Positions 46,675 to 55,778 of a DNA stretch of 64,000 nucleotides are shown piece after piece (position 1 is the stretch's first letter; each line of letters begins with the position of its first letter). A model generated the notes under the pieces. It made no database searches. It worked only from the letters and a program-made list of their open reading frames with translations, and had not been told where the DNA came from. Source of the stretch: JAGQVA01 sp033764335 (GTDB lineage: Bacteria > Bacteroidota > Bacteroidia > J057); assembly GCA_033764335.1 (NCBI GenBank), contig JANRJC010000007.1:62001-126000 (forward strand), given 5' to 3'. Both the position numbers and the translations under genes were made by a program.

Positions 46675-47019
46675 ATGAAAGGCCTGCGCAGCATCCCGAA
46701 AATATTGAAAATTAATGACCGAGACGGATACAAAGTATCTTGTCTGTTTAATAACGGTGAATCGAGAATTATTGATCTTAAAGTATTTTTTGAAAGTCGG
46801 AAAAATTTTCCTGAAAAGCATCCCGCATATAAGTTGCTGAAAGACCTACAGGAATTTAGCCAGTTGGAAATTCTGGGAAATACTATTGGCTGGCGAAATA
46901 CCGGAGTATATTCGAAAGATTTTGAAGGGGAAACCATTTTTTACCCTTACGATATTGATCCGGTGGTATTGTATGAAAACAGCCTGCCCGATGAAACCCG
47001 AGATATTCGGATTGTCTAA
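46675..47019 (+). CDS. DUF2442 family small protein
   Basis: The 114-residue protein shows the DUF2442 pattern: VSCLFNNGESRIIDLKVFFE, then FSQLEILGNTIGWRNTG and DIDPVVLYENS at the C-terminus. The family is small, cytoplasmic and often encoded in toxin-antitoxin or mobile contexts, but has no proven function. It is convergent with the Fic gene. It sits right after palindromic repeat copy B in a region of accessory genes. Confidence 0.7.
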   Translation: MKGLRSIPKILKINDRDGYKVSCLFNNGESRIIDLKVFFESRKNFPEKHPAYKLLKDLQEFSQLEILGNTIGWRNTGVYSKDFEGETIFYPYDIDPVVLYENSLPDETRDIRIV

Positions 47020-47065
47020 ATTATCAATGAAATACATTCGATAATGAAGATTTCTGATCCCCAAC

Positions 47066-48190
47066 TCACGTTATTTTAGGTATCCTTAAACCTTTGGGAC
47101 TAATGATGATATAATTGGTTTTCTTTCCGCGGTCTTCTGCTTTTAGCATTTCTTTTGCGACCAAATCCTGCAAATCTCGTAAAGCTGTGTCCGTGGAGCA
47201 TTGGGCGAGTTTGGCGTAAGTGGACGTTCGTAAAAAACCTCCCTCTTTATCGTAATTATCATAGAGAGAATTGATTACTAGTCTTTGTCTGCTGTTGATG
47301 GTTGTAAATTTGTGTTTGTCCCAGAAATAAGCTTTATCCAAAATGATTTCCAGATTCTTTTCGCTCGACAATAAGGCTCTTTCAAAACAACCGACAAACC
47401 ATTCCAGGTACAAAGTTATATCGGTCGTTCCTTTTTGTGTTTTTTCAATAATATCGTTGTAGCGTTTGTGCTCTTTAAAAATTTGATTGGAAATACTGTA
47501 AAAACGAATTTTACTACCCTCACTTCTGGCTAAAAGCATATCCATAATGGCTCTTGCAATCCGTCCGTTGCCGTCATCAAAAGGATGAATCGTTACAAAC
47601 CAAAAGTGTGCAATGATGGATTTTAACACTAAGTCCAATCGGTTTTCGTTGTTGAGCCAGTCTAAAAACATTTCCATTTCGAGAGGAACTCTTTCGGCTG
47701 CGGGTGCTTCAAAATGTATTTTTTCTCTGCCAAACGCACCCGAAACAACTTTCATACCTGCCGAACGATAACGGGCAACGTCAATTTTGGTATAACCGCT
47801 GTAACCCGATTGAAACAGAGAGTGGTGCCAACCCCAAAGTCGTTCTTGGGTAAGTGGTTTGTCGTAATTTTGGGTAGCATCTAAAAGGACATCTACAATA
47901 CCTTCGATATTCCGCGGTGTGCTCAAAAACTCCGCACCCTCGATACCTAATTTTCGGGCAATAGACGAACGCACAAGTTCGGGGTTTAAAAATTCACCTT
48001 CGATTTTTGAGGTATCTACAACATCTAAAATAAGCGACTCAAGGGTAGTGCGTTCTATTAAATCAAAGCCCAGGCTTTCGATATGGCCGAGCAAACGCCC
48101 CTGCAAGTGTCTTACAGAAGCCACAAGAGGCAATAACCTATCCTTGTCCCAAATAAAGTTAGTCCAATTATGCCTTTCGTGTATATACAT
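47066..48190 (-). CDS. Fic family protein with DUF4172 N-terminus
   Basis: ATG 48190 (374 residues) is chosen because it opens the DUF4172 domain (YIHERHNWTNFIWDKDRL); the longer frame to 48226 runs through a dispersed repeat. The Fic core HPFDDGNGRIARAIMD is near residue 205, the full catalytic HPFx(D/E)GNGRxxR. TSKIEGE near residue 58 fits the (S/T)xxxE(G/N) inhibitory helix, so it should be a self-inhibited (class II) AMP-transferase or deAMPylase. The C-terminus has a winged-helix-like segment (RTSTYAKLAQCSTDTALRDL). The target is unknown. Repeat copy 3 supplies its start codon. Confidence 0.9.
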   Translation of the reverse strand: MYIHERHNWTNFIWDKDRLLPLVASVRHLQGRLLGHIESLGFDLIERTTLESLILDVVDTSKIEGEFLNPELVRSSIARKLGIEGAEFLSTPRNIEGIVDVLLDATQNYDKPLTQERLWGWHHSLFQSGYSGYTKIDVARYRSAGMKVVSGAFGREKIHFEAPAAERVPLEMEMFLDWLNNENRLDLVLKSIIAHFWFVTIHPFDDGNGRIARAIMDMLLARSEGSKIRFYSISNQIFKEHKRYNDIIEKTQKGTTDITLYLEWFVGCFERALLSSEKNLEIILDKAYFWDKHKFTTINSRQRLVINSLYDNYDKEGGFLRTSTYAKLAQCSTDTALRDLQDLVAKEMLKAEDRGKKTNYIIISPKGLRIPKIT

Positions 48191-48256
48191 ATTTTCCGCC
48201 GCAGAATTTGCGGTGAAAATACACAATTTTCACCGCACAGGGAAATTTTTGATGGG
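48180..48256. repeat. Short dispersed repeat, copy 3, overlapping the fic start
   Basis: TGTATATACATA, the two palindromes (CCGCAGAATTTGCGG and GTGAAAATACACAATTTTCAC), then CACCGCACAGGGAAATTTT and GATGGG match copy 2 with few changes. The CAT inside its first 12 bases is the ATG (48190) of the Fic gene on the minus strand. Confidence 0.8.
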
Positions 48257-48296
48257 TTCGTTTTTGCTTTAAGTACAAATATCCAGACTGTCTAAA

Positions 48297-49646
48297 TCAA
48301 TGTTTCACCCCAATCATATCCTCCAGCCTTACCGGTAATTGTTTTTGGACCCAGGTCATAAAATTAGTTTCATAACCGGAAGCCTGCTGCAACTGCCCAA
48401 TCCGTTCGTTTACTTTTATCATCGTTTCCTCCGTCAGTGGCTCGGGCAGAAAGTCTAGTATCTGGTTTACCTGTCCGACGACGACGCCTTCCCGTTTGCG
48501 AAAACCCTCCTCAACCTCGTCCTCCCGGTGCTGCTCCATCTGCTCTATGATCGCCTGCGAAACCTGCCGCCCGTGGCGCGCTGACTCGATTATATTTCCC
48601 CGCCCGGTAACAGCATTGCCCAGCGCAAATACGGTCTTAAATCCTTTTACCCGACAGCAGGTCTGCTCGGTGATCTCATAGATTGTCCCATCCATCGGCA
48701 CACCGGGAATCGGTGAAGGCAGACTGCCAATAGAAGAAATGACCAGTGGACTGCGTACTTCATACTCGCTTCCGGGGACTTCTTTTAGCCGCCCGTTTTG
48801 CATTTCGGTGCGACGGAAAATAAGGCCGGTTAGCCTGCCATTTTCGACGATTTTATCCACCGGTGCATGCAGGGGTTCGAAGTTAAACAGGTATTTGGAC
48901 TGGTAGTTGGTAAATATTTTTTCGTTGATAATCTGTGCTTTGGCAATTTGTTCGGGCGTATCGGTAGGGTTGGAAGATAAGGGCATATCCATCGCCCGGC
49001 GGCGATAGTACAGGGTACAGCCTTTCACTCCCAGATCGTTCAGTGTGAGATGTCGTTCTTCCAGTACTTTGGCGATACTTCGATCCAATGTAAAAAGGTC
49101 AACATCATATCCTTTAGCTTTCAGAGCTTGCTGCACATTTTCAAACATCAACACCTTCGCCACGTCCAGAGAGGCAAGTCCGCCACCGACAATAATGGCT
49201 CCGTCGGGCGTGTCAAAATGTTGACCTGAAAAATGGGGCTCGTGGTAATGATTGTACCAATAAATAAAGGGATTTTGATAATAAAGTCCCTTGCCTTCAA
49301 ATTCATCCACGCCGTCAATCGGCAACGGGCGGTCGCGCCAGGCTCCGTTGGCCAGAAGCACCGCACTAAAGCCCCATTCGTTGACCACTTCGGCAAAGTC
49401 CACATTTTTTCCGAGCTGGACATTGGGGATAAATTGTACCAGCGGGTGGGAGAGTTTTTCGTTGATTTTTTCCTCTTCCTTGTCGCGGAGTTTCACGTGC
49501 CATTTGGGAAGACCATCCTCAATTTTACCGTAAGGAAGCGGGTTTTGATCAAATACAGCAACGCGAATACCTTTCTGGGCAAACTGCCATGCGGCTTCCG
49601 ATCCGGAGACTGCGCCGCCAAAAATCGCAATGTAGTGGTCTGACAT
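48297..49646 (-). CDS. FAD/NAD(P)-dependent oxidoreductase, ferredoxin-NADP reductase-like
   Basis: The 449-residue protein has an N-terminal FAD-binding Rossmann motif (IAIFGGAVSGSEAAWQFAQKG, residues about 5-25) followed by AVFDQNPLPYGKIEDGLP. It has a second nucleotide-binding loop (AIIVGGGLASLDVAKVL) and a late ALGNAVTGRGNIIESARHGR segment. This is the layout of adrenodoxin reductase/glutamate synthase small-subunit-like enzymes, which pass electrons between NAD(P)H and an iron-sulfur partner. No ferredoxin gene is adjacent. The electron partner is unknown. Confidence 0.85.
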   Translation of the reverse strand: MSDHYIAIFGGAVSGSEAAWQFAQKGIRVAVFDQNPLPYGKIEDGLPKWHVKLRDKEEEKINEKLSHPLVQFIPNVQLGKNVDFAEVVNEWGFSAVLLANGAWRDRPLPIDGVDEFEGKGLYYQNPFIYWYNHYHEPHFSGQHFDTPDGAIIVGGGLASLDVAKVLMFENVQQALKAKGYDVDLFTLDRSIAKVLEERHLTLNDLGVKGCTLYYRRRAMDMPLSSNPTDTPEQIAKAQIINEKIFTNYQSKYLFNFEPLHAPVDKIVENGRLTGLIFRRTEMQNGRLKEVPGSEYEVRSPLVISSIGSLPSPIPGVPMDGTIYEITEQTCCRVKGFKTVFALGNAVTGRGNIIESARHGRQVSQAIIEQMEQHREDEVEEGFRKREGVVVGQVNQILDFLPEPLTEETMIKVNERIGQLQQASGYETNFMTWVQKQLPVRLEDMIGVKH

Positions 49647-49797
49647 CTCGGGGTAAGGTTAAAGGTGGTTACGGGGGGCGTACTTCGATTTTTAATTTAG
49701 GAAGTTTTGCCGAAAAAACCACAGACAGGCAGAAAATTCTTGTTCGGGGTAAATAAAGCGGTGAATTTCCGTATCTTTAAACTAAAGATATATTGAT

Positions 49798-50355
49798 ATG
49801 GCAGTCAAACTGGAACGAAGACTTTTGTCCGTGCATGACTATCATCTAATGTCAGATGCCGGCATCCTTACAGGGGATGACCGGGTGGAGTTGTTAAACG
49901 GGGAAATCGTTACTAGGAGTCCAATTGGAAGTAAACATGCCGGGTATGTGGGAAAAATCACCGCAGTGCTCAATAAAATTCTGGATGGCAAAGCGATTAT
50001 TTTCCCACAAAATCCGATAAAAATCAGTGATTATTCTGAGCCGGAACCGGATATATCTGTCTTACTTCTACGAGACGATTTTTACATATCACGGCTTCCG
50101 GAACCTGGCGACATTTATCTTGTAATTGAGGTATCGGACTCCACATTGGAAAAAGATCGTGAAGTAAAACTCCCTTTATACGCCCTCGCGGGAATACCTG
50201 AGGTATGGATTGTAAATATCAACGATGAACAGATCGAAGTTCATAGTCAGCCTCGCGAGGATGTATATACCTTGCGCCGTTTGCTGGATAGAAGCGATGT
50301 ACTAACGCTTCCGATTGAAGGAATAAATCTTCCGGCTAGCAGGATATGGAAATAA
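49798..50355 (+). CDS. Uma2 family (DUF820) restriction-endonuclease-like protein
   Basis: The 185-residue protein has the Uma2 fold: HDYHLMSDAGILTGDDRVELLNGEIV, then the PD-(D/E)XK-like site PEPDISVLL, LVIEVSDSTLEKDREVKLPLYA and GIPEVWIVNI. These proteins are very common in cyanobacteria and some Bacteroidota, and their role is not established. It stands alone, convergent with the T9SS propeller-like gene (8-bp gap). Confidence 0.88.
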   Translation: MAVKLERRLLSVHDYHLMSDAGILTGDDRVELLNGEIVTRSPIGSKHAGYVGKITAVLNKILDGKAIIFPQNPIKISDYSEPEPDISVLLLRDDFYISRLPEPGDIYLVIEVSDSTLEKDREVKLPLYALAGIPEVWIVNINDEQIEVHSQPREDVYTLRRLLDRSDVLTLPIEGINLPASRIWK

Positions 50356-50363
50356 AATTTGTC

Positions 50364-52106
50364 TTATCTCCTTATAACGATTTTCCCGATACCTATCAGG
50401 GAATGGGCCTGCCCAAACCGAATCGCATAAACTCCCGCAGGAATTTCCGCCAGCAAAAGCTGCTGCCGGGTCACACCGGGGGAAAACTGTCTTTCCGCTC
50501 TCATCACAGTCTGCCCCTGAATGTTTTCGATTTGTATCTCGATATTCTCAGGTTTTTCCGGCTCATATTCCAGCCATACGGACTCTGAGGATGGGTTGGG
50601 GAAAACCTGAAATGACCGCCCGGATTTTAGGTTGTCGTAAATGCGTGTGTTGAGTTCAAAAAATCCATTGGGATCGGTTTTGACCAGAAACATATTAAAC
50701 ATTTGATCCAGGGTATCATTGCCCACTTTCGCAGCGCCTTCCATTTTACCCGTCACAAACAAATTGCCCTGTGCATCGCCGGTAAACATGACCATCTCAA
50801 ATTCGTTGAGGGGTTCAAGGTATTCATCGGCCCAGAGTTTGGCGTCAATTGCGTTCCCGTTGGCATCAAAGGCTGCAAAATAATTCCATAAGTTTATGCC
50901 TCCCGGATCGGCAGGAAGGGTATCCTGCCCAAAAACAATCGGATTCAGGGTATGTGTCCCTACCGCGAATGTGGTACCATTTCCCCGTGAGTACAGGGCA
51001 TGAACCTGGATACCGGGGGTTGTCAAATTCACATACCCGTACATGGGTTTGGTATAAATCCGGTTTCCTGTGGAGTCAAACTTTACCAGATAACGATCAA
51101 CCGAAGCAATAAAAGAGGTATCCGAAAGCTGGGTACTGCCGAGTGCCCGGATGGTTGTGGTGATATTTCCGTCGGCATCCACGCCCACCGGATGGGGTTT
51201 CTGCGGCCCGGTGCTGGCAGTTGCTGCCCACTGGTGCCACAAAAGCGCTCCCTCCGAACTAAAGCTGCCGATGAATAAATGGGTATTGGTCAGTTGCGGA
51301 GAAACACCAAAGGCCTGGCTGTCCCAGGTCACAGAAAACTTATTATGGCTGCCCACTACATAGATATTATTGTGTTTTCCGGCATAAAGATAAGCTCCGG
51401 ATGCAGTGCCAAAATCGCCTACCCGGTTGGTATGCTTAAACCACTGAAAATTGCCAGCGGTATCGTATTTGGCGATAAACATCTGGGTTTTGTCGCCGTT
51501 GGTGGTATTGTAAATTGTGCTGCCGACCGATACAGGTTGAAGCACTTCTCCGGTAATATACACATCGGCCCCCACGACGAGAATGTCCTTTGCGGTGATA
51601 CGTTGTTCGCCGACATCATCGGAAGCGAGAATTCTTTCCGCCCAGCGAAACGTGCCGGAAGAATCTGCCTTTGCCAGAAAAACACTGGAGGAAGGATTGC
51701 CTTCCAGTGTAAGGCCATTGCCGAAATCCAGAATAGAGAAACTATTTGTCTGGTCGTATTCTCCGCAGACATACACATTCCCGACAGCGTCAGTAGCTAC
51801 TGCGTTGCCGTTGTTGGAGCTTTTGCCCTTAATTCCTCTTGCCCAGACGGCATTTCCTTCAGCGTCGTATTTGGCAAGGAAAACAGGTCCCTGGGTATTG
51901 ACGGTATTATCCTGAGTAACCGAATGATTGCCCCACATCACCGTTCCGGTAAAATCCCCCAATACATAACTATTGCCCCACGGGTCAATAACCATGTCGT
52001 GTGCATCCACACCCTGGCCTACGCTTTGGCGCGCCCACTGGTGTTGAGAGTGGAGAGAAACCACCGAAAGGAAAAAAATAGCGGAAAGAAAAAATCTTGG
52101 GTTCAT
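50364..52106 (-). CDS. T9SS-secreted beta-propeller-like (SBBP-type) protein
   Basis: The 580-residue protein has a signal peptide (FLSAIFFLSVVSLHSQHQ) and repeated blades of about 55-70 residues of the SBBP type: FLAKYDAEGNAVWARGI, FLAKADSSGTFRWAERI, FIAKYDTAGNFQWFKH, FIGSFSSEGALLWHQWA, with GNVYVCGEY/GNLFVTGKM turns. The C-terminus is a T9SS type A sorting domain (FQVFPNPSSESVWLEYEP, IPAGVYAIRFG). It should be a surface-exposed or released protein. The ligand is unknown. Confidence 0.88.
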   Translation of the reverse strand: MNPRFFLSAIFFLSVVSLHSQHQWARQSVGQGVDAHDMVIDPWGNSYVLGDFTGTVMWGNHSVTQDNTVNTQGPVFLAKYDAEGNAVWARGIKGKSSNNGNAVATDAVGNVYVCGEYDQTNSFSILDFGNGLTLEGNPSSSVFLAKADSSGTFRWAERILASDDVGEQRITAKDILVVGADVYITGEVLQPVSVGSTIYNTTNGDKTQMFIAKYDTAGNFQWFKHTNRVGDFGTASGAYLYAGKHNNIYVVGSHNKFSVTWDSQAFGVSPQLTNTHLFIGSFSSEGALLWHQWAATASTGPQKPHPVGVDADGNITTTIRALGSTQLSDTSFIASVDRYLVKFDSTGNRIYTKPMYGYVNLTTPGIQVHALYSRGNGTTFAVGTHTLNPIVFGQDTLPADPGGINLWNYFAAFDANGNAIDAKLWADEYLEPLNEFEMVMFTGDAQGNLFVTGKMEGAAKVGNDTLDQMFNMFLVKTDPNGFFELNTRIYDNLKSGRSFQVFPNPSSESVWLEYEPEKPENIEIQIENIQGQTVMRAERQFSPGVTRQQLLLAEIPAGVYAIRFGQAHSLIGIGKIVIRR

Positions 52107-52194
52107 GGCAAATGGATTTAATGTGTAAACGGAGGTAAAATTCCCTCGTGTTACGGGTTAAATCCATCGCTCAAATGCGGTATTTTGTCGGGTG

Positions 52195-52638
52195 CTAAGC
52201 ACCGTAGCCATTGCCCGCGATATAACTTTCCAATTCCTGGATGGTGTTTGCCTGTTCGGAAATCATTTCTTTGACGACATCACCGATGGTAATAATGCCC
52301 ACCAGTTTGCCCTCATCTTTTACCGGAAGATGTCGGATACGGCGCTCCGTCATAAGGTGAAGGCAGGCGGAAAGCGAGCGGTTGGGTTTGACAAAATACA
52401 CTTTCCGGGTCATAAGGTCGCTGATGGTCGTATTGTGTGAGGATTTTCCATGGAGAATAACCTTTCGGGCATAATCCCGTTCGGAAAAAATGCCTACAAG
52501 TTCATCTGCATGGGTTACTACCACAGCTCCGATATTTTTTTCAGCCATTAGCTGAAGAGCTGCAAAAACGGTTGTTTCGGGTGAAACGGACCACACTACG
52601 GGTCCTTTTGAAGCTAAAAGTTGTCTTACAGTAGCCAT
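52195..52638 (-). CDS. Two-CBS-domain protein
   Basis: The 147-residue protein is a CBS pair and nothing else: VSPETTVFAALQLMAEKNIGAVVV with VGIFSERDYARKV, then VYFVKPNRSLSACLHLMTERRIRHLPV with LVGIITIGDVVKEMI. Such proteins bind adenosine nucleotides and adjust a partner's activity with energy state. It lies just downstream of the restriction island but is not clearly part of it. Confidence 0.92.
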   Translation of the reverse strand: MATVRQLLASKGPVVWSVSPETTVFAALQLMAEKNIGAVVVTHADELVGIFSERDYARKVILHGKSSHNTTISDLMTRKVYFVKPNRSLSACLHLMTERRIRHLPVKDEGKLVGIITIGDVVKEMISEQANTIQELESYIAGNGYGA

Positions 52639-52839
52639 AGTTACCTCCTTTTTTTGAGAATTTACGAAATCCGGAGGAATAATTCAAGTATTTGGTGAAT
52701 ACTATTTCGGGATTGTACAAAGGCTATTATAAATGCGCCTGCTGACACAATCAAAAATCATTTCATCAGATAATGAGCCCCCAGGATAATGCCATAAATC
52801 CAAAAGCCAAGGGTGGTTAATGGGTTGGTTGTCCTTTCA

Positions 52840-55278
52840 TTAGGCTGCTTTCTGTTTGTAAAGATGTTCCTGAAATTCTATAAACAGTCTGCTGATGTTT
52901 GCCACGTCTCCCAAAATTTCTTTTGCATCTTCCAAAGACTGATACTTGTTTGTCAGCAAGATGGGGAGTTTTTCCTGGTCGAGTTCGTCAACGCCTGTTT
53001 CAATGTATTTGCTCAACACAAAAGTGATAAACTCTTTTTGTTTGTCGTTGAGAAAGGCAAAAAGGGTCGCTTCGGCTGCTTTGGCTCTGGCTTCTCTGGT
53101 CATCGCGATATAATCGCCATTGAAAACATATTCCAACACATCATACAAATCGCTTTTCTCCATATCTACCAGCTTCTGCAATGTCAGCAGGTCTGATTTT
53201 GGGAATCCCGCTTCCTCCAGTTTCTCCATCAGGGTTCTCCGGGTGATCGGGTTACTCCAAAGATGTCTCAACTCTTCCTCGTCTTTAAAGAGTTTGGGGA
53301 GCTCTCCGAATAGGTTGCTCAAAAACTCTTGTGCAGAGATCGGTTTGCCTTCTGCGCTCCAAAATGAAGTGGAAACCATGTGCTGGATTTCTCTTTCCTT
53401 ACCATTTTTTAGTTTCACTTTTACTTTCTTTTTGCAAATGCAGGGAGTCTGTCCGCATTTCTCGCAAGGGGCTGGTGGCTCCTTTTCGCAGATACAGGGT
53501 CGCTGACCGCACACAGGGCAGGGTTCCGGTGGAACATATTCGCAATCACATGGATTTTGCCCGCATTTTTTACAGGGTTCTTCTCCGATCGGTTCTCCGT
53601 CCCATTCGGGGTCTGAGAAATGCTTGTAAGCATCCACAAAGTCGTAAATGGTAAAAAACTCTTTACCGTCAAATAATCGTGTACCACGCCCCACAATTTG
53701 CTTAAACTCAATCATTGAATTGACCGGGCGAAGCAAAACGATACTCCGGATGTTCCTGGCATCTACGCCGGTTGAAAGTTTCTGGGAAGTGGTGAGAATG
53801 GTGGGAATGGTTTTTTCGTTGTCCTGAAATTCTCTCAACAGTCTTTCGCCATCCTCTCCGTCATTGGCGGTAACACGAACACAATAAAAGGGGTCTTTGC
53901 TCCTTGCATTTTGGTTAACCAAATCTCTTATTAATGCTGCGTGTGTTTGATTGGCACAAAAGATAATTGCCTTTTCGTTTTGACTGGCTTCATCTAAAAA
54001 GATATTTACCCGCTTAGCCTCCCGTTCTTTTATTTCAATCTTGCGGTTAAAGTCTTTTTCTTCGTAAAGTTTGCCGTATTCGATCTCCCCCTCCATGACC
54101 TTATCTTCGTCGGTATATACATAATCGTCCAAAGTGGTCTTTATCCGTTTGACCTTAAAGGGTGTCAGGAAACCGTCATTGATTCCTTCTTTCAGCGAAT
54201 AGATATAAACGGGTTCGCCAAAGTAGCGGTACGTGTCCACATTGTCTTTGCGTTTGGGGGTGGCGGTTAAACCCAACTGCACGGCTGAACTGAAATACTC
54301 CAAAATACCCCGCCAGTTGCTTTCGTCATTGGCTCCGCCACGGTGACATTCGTCAATGATGATAAAATCAAAGAAGTCTGCTGGATATTGCCCATAGTTT
54401 GGAATTGGATTTCCGTCTTTGTCTTTGCCCGACATAAACGATTGGAAAATCGTAAAGAAGATACTTCCATTCGTAGGAACACGACCATTCTTGGTTACAT
54501 CCTTTGGTTTTATCCGCACCAACGCATCTTCGGGAAATGCAGAAAAGGAGTTATAAGCCTGGTCTGCAAGGATATTTCGGTCTGCCAGAAAAAGTATCCT
54601 TGGCCGCCTTCCCGGCTCGTTGGGTCGGTGAGCTTGTCGAACCGTCCAACGGGTTTGAAACAGTTTCCACGCAATTTGAAAAGCGATGGCCGTTTTTCCC
54701 GTACCTGTGGCAAGGGTTAGCAAAATTCTTTCTTTGCTTTGTGCAATGGCTTCAATAGTGCGTTGAACGGCAATTTCCTGATAATATCTTAACTGCCAAC
54801 TTCCGCTTTTATCTTCAAAAGGAACATCGGCAAATTTTATAAACCACTCTTGCTCGGGCTTATATACAGCAATTGCGGTAGAGGATGAACCCGTATAGGT
54901 TTTATTCCAAAGTTCATCAGGGCTTAGAAAATCTGTTACCAAACCTTCTTCACCTGTTTTCATACAGATTTGGTAAAGCTCTTTACCGTTGGTGCTATAA
55001 GTGGTTTCTAATTGCAGTTTTTGAGCATATTTTTTTGCTTGCATTACGCCTTCTCCAACTTCCAATTCATCACTTTTGGCTTCTACTACTGCCAATTTGA
55101 TGCCTTTATACACCAATACATAATCGGCAATTTCCCGTTTGCCCCTGCCACCGCCTGTTTGAATTTTACCTACTGTAATGATGTATTCACGAAGGACTTT
55201 AGAGCCTTCCACAACGCCCCAACCACAAGCTTTTAGCTTTGGGTCTATGAGTTCTGCTCTGGTTTCTGCTTCGTTCAT
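52840..55278 (-). CDS. hsdR: Type I restriction enzyme R subunit (EcoEI-like)
   Basis: ATG 55278 (812 residues) overlaps the PIN gene stop as ATGA and opens NEAETRAELIDPKLKACGW, the usual hsdR start. The N-terminal nuclease domain has LAVVEAKSDE. The helicase motor has Walker A LATGTGKTAIAF, the DECH box IIIDECHRGG, GLTATPKR and QIVGRGTRLFDG. Two oddities: an in-frame palindromic repeat encodes about residues 210-222 before LFLADRNILADQA, and residues about 567-615 hold three 18-residue Cys-rich units (CxxCGQxPCxC). It cuts DNA with HsdM and HsdS, encoded upstream on the same strand but separated by cargo genes. Confidence 0.92.
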   Translation of the reverse strand: MNEAETRAELIDPKLKACGWGVVEGSKVLREYIITVGKIQTGGGRGKREIADYVLVYKGIKLAVVEAKSDELEVGEGVMQAKKYAQKLQLETTYSTNGKELYQICMKTGEEGLVTDFLSPDELWNKTYTGSSSTAIAVYKPEQEWFIKFADVPFEDKSGSWQLRYYQEIAVQRTIEAIAQSKERILLTLATGTGKTAIAFQIAWKLFQTRWTVRQAHRPNEPGRRPRILFLADRNILADQAYNSFSAFPEDALVRIKPKDVTKNGRVPTNGSIFFTIFQSFMSGKDKDGNPIPNYGQYPADFFDFIIIDECHRGGANDESNWRGILEYFSSAVQLGLTATPKRKDNVDTYRYFGEPVYIYSLKEGINDGFLTPFKVKRIKTTLDDYVYTDEDKVMEGEIEYGKLYEEKDFNRKIEIKEREAKRVNIFLDEASQNEKAIIFCANQTHAALIRDLVNQNARSKDPFYCVRVTANDGEDGERLLREFQDNEKTIPTILTTSQKLSTGVDARNIRSIVLLRPVNSMIEFKQIVGRGTRLFDGKEFFTIYDFVDAYKHFSDPEWDGEPIGEEPCKKCGQNPCDCEYVPPEPCPVCGQRPCICEKEPPAPCEKCGQTPCICKKKVKVKLKNGKEREIQHMVSTSFWSAEGKPISAQEFLSNLFGELPKLFKDEEELRHLWSNPITRRTLMEKLEEAGFPKSDLLTLQKLVDMEKSDLYDVLEYVFNGDYIAMTREARAKAAEATLFAFLNDKQKEFITFVLSKYIETGVDELDQEKLPILLTNKYQSLEDAKEILGDVANISRLFIEFQEHLYKQKAA
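53433..53577 (-). repeat. Three 54-bp tandem units encoding Cys-rich motifs inside hsdR
   Basis: The units translate to CKKCGQNPCDCEYVPPEP, CPVCGQRPCICEKEPPAP and CEKCGQTPCICKKK. Each carries four cysteines in a CxxCGQxPCxC frame and the first two share a PP spacer. The set suggests three small zinc knuckles and could change in copy number. Confidence 0.8.
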
Positions 55279-55778
55279 CTTGGGTGGTTTATTTCCAAAC
55301 GCCACGCTTCTATTCGTGCGTCAATTTCATCCATTGGAAGGCGTTCATTGATGGTTTTTAACTCGTGCAATTTATCTACGCAGGTTACTAAATCAAGTAA
55401 GCCTTGTGTTTTAATTTGCTCCATAATATAGATAATTCCACGCACTTCTATGTGTCTTGCTTTGGCTACTTTTCTCAGTTTTCCATCACCGCTAATTAAG
55501 CAGCCTTTCATCTTTTCGGCAAAATGAAGTACAGAGCAATCTTCTATGCTTAAGCCATTGATATTGGTAAAAAGTTCAAAGATAGAAACCAAGTCTTCAC
55601 CCTCTGGTTTTAGGCGTATTAATTCTTGGCGTTGCATTGCACTTTGCTGTAATTGATTTAGTTCAGCAAAAACAAAATCGGTAGTGTAAAGGGCAGCATT
55701 TAAAGACAAAAAAGAATCAACAATGTCCAATTGGACTATATCCATCAAAATGTTGGCATCGTTGATGTACAGCTTCAT
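55275..55778 (-). CDS. PIN-domain protein, putative toxin or nuclease
   Basis: The 167-residue protein has PIN-like acidic clusters: YINDANILMDIVQLD at the N-terminus, LSIEDCSVLHFAEK in the middle, and LISGDGKLRKVAKARHIEVRG, which resemble the metal-binding sites of these RNases. It starts on the base next to the stop of the Xre-ImmA gene and overlaps hsdR by ATGA, so all three are translated together. The pair looks like a toxin with its regulator, inserted at the hsdR start. Confidence 0.78.
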   Translation of the reverse strand: MKLYINDANILMDIVQLDIVDSFLSLNAALYTTDFVFAELNQLQQSAMQRQELIRLKPEGEDLVSIFELFTNINGLSIEDCSVLHFAEKMKGCLISGDGKLRKVAKARHIEVRGIIYIMEQIKTQGLLDLVTCVDKLHELKTINERLPMDEIDARIEAWRLEINHPR

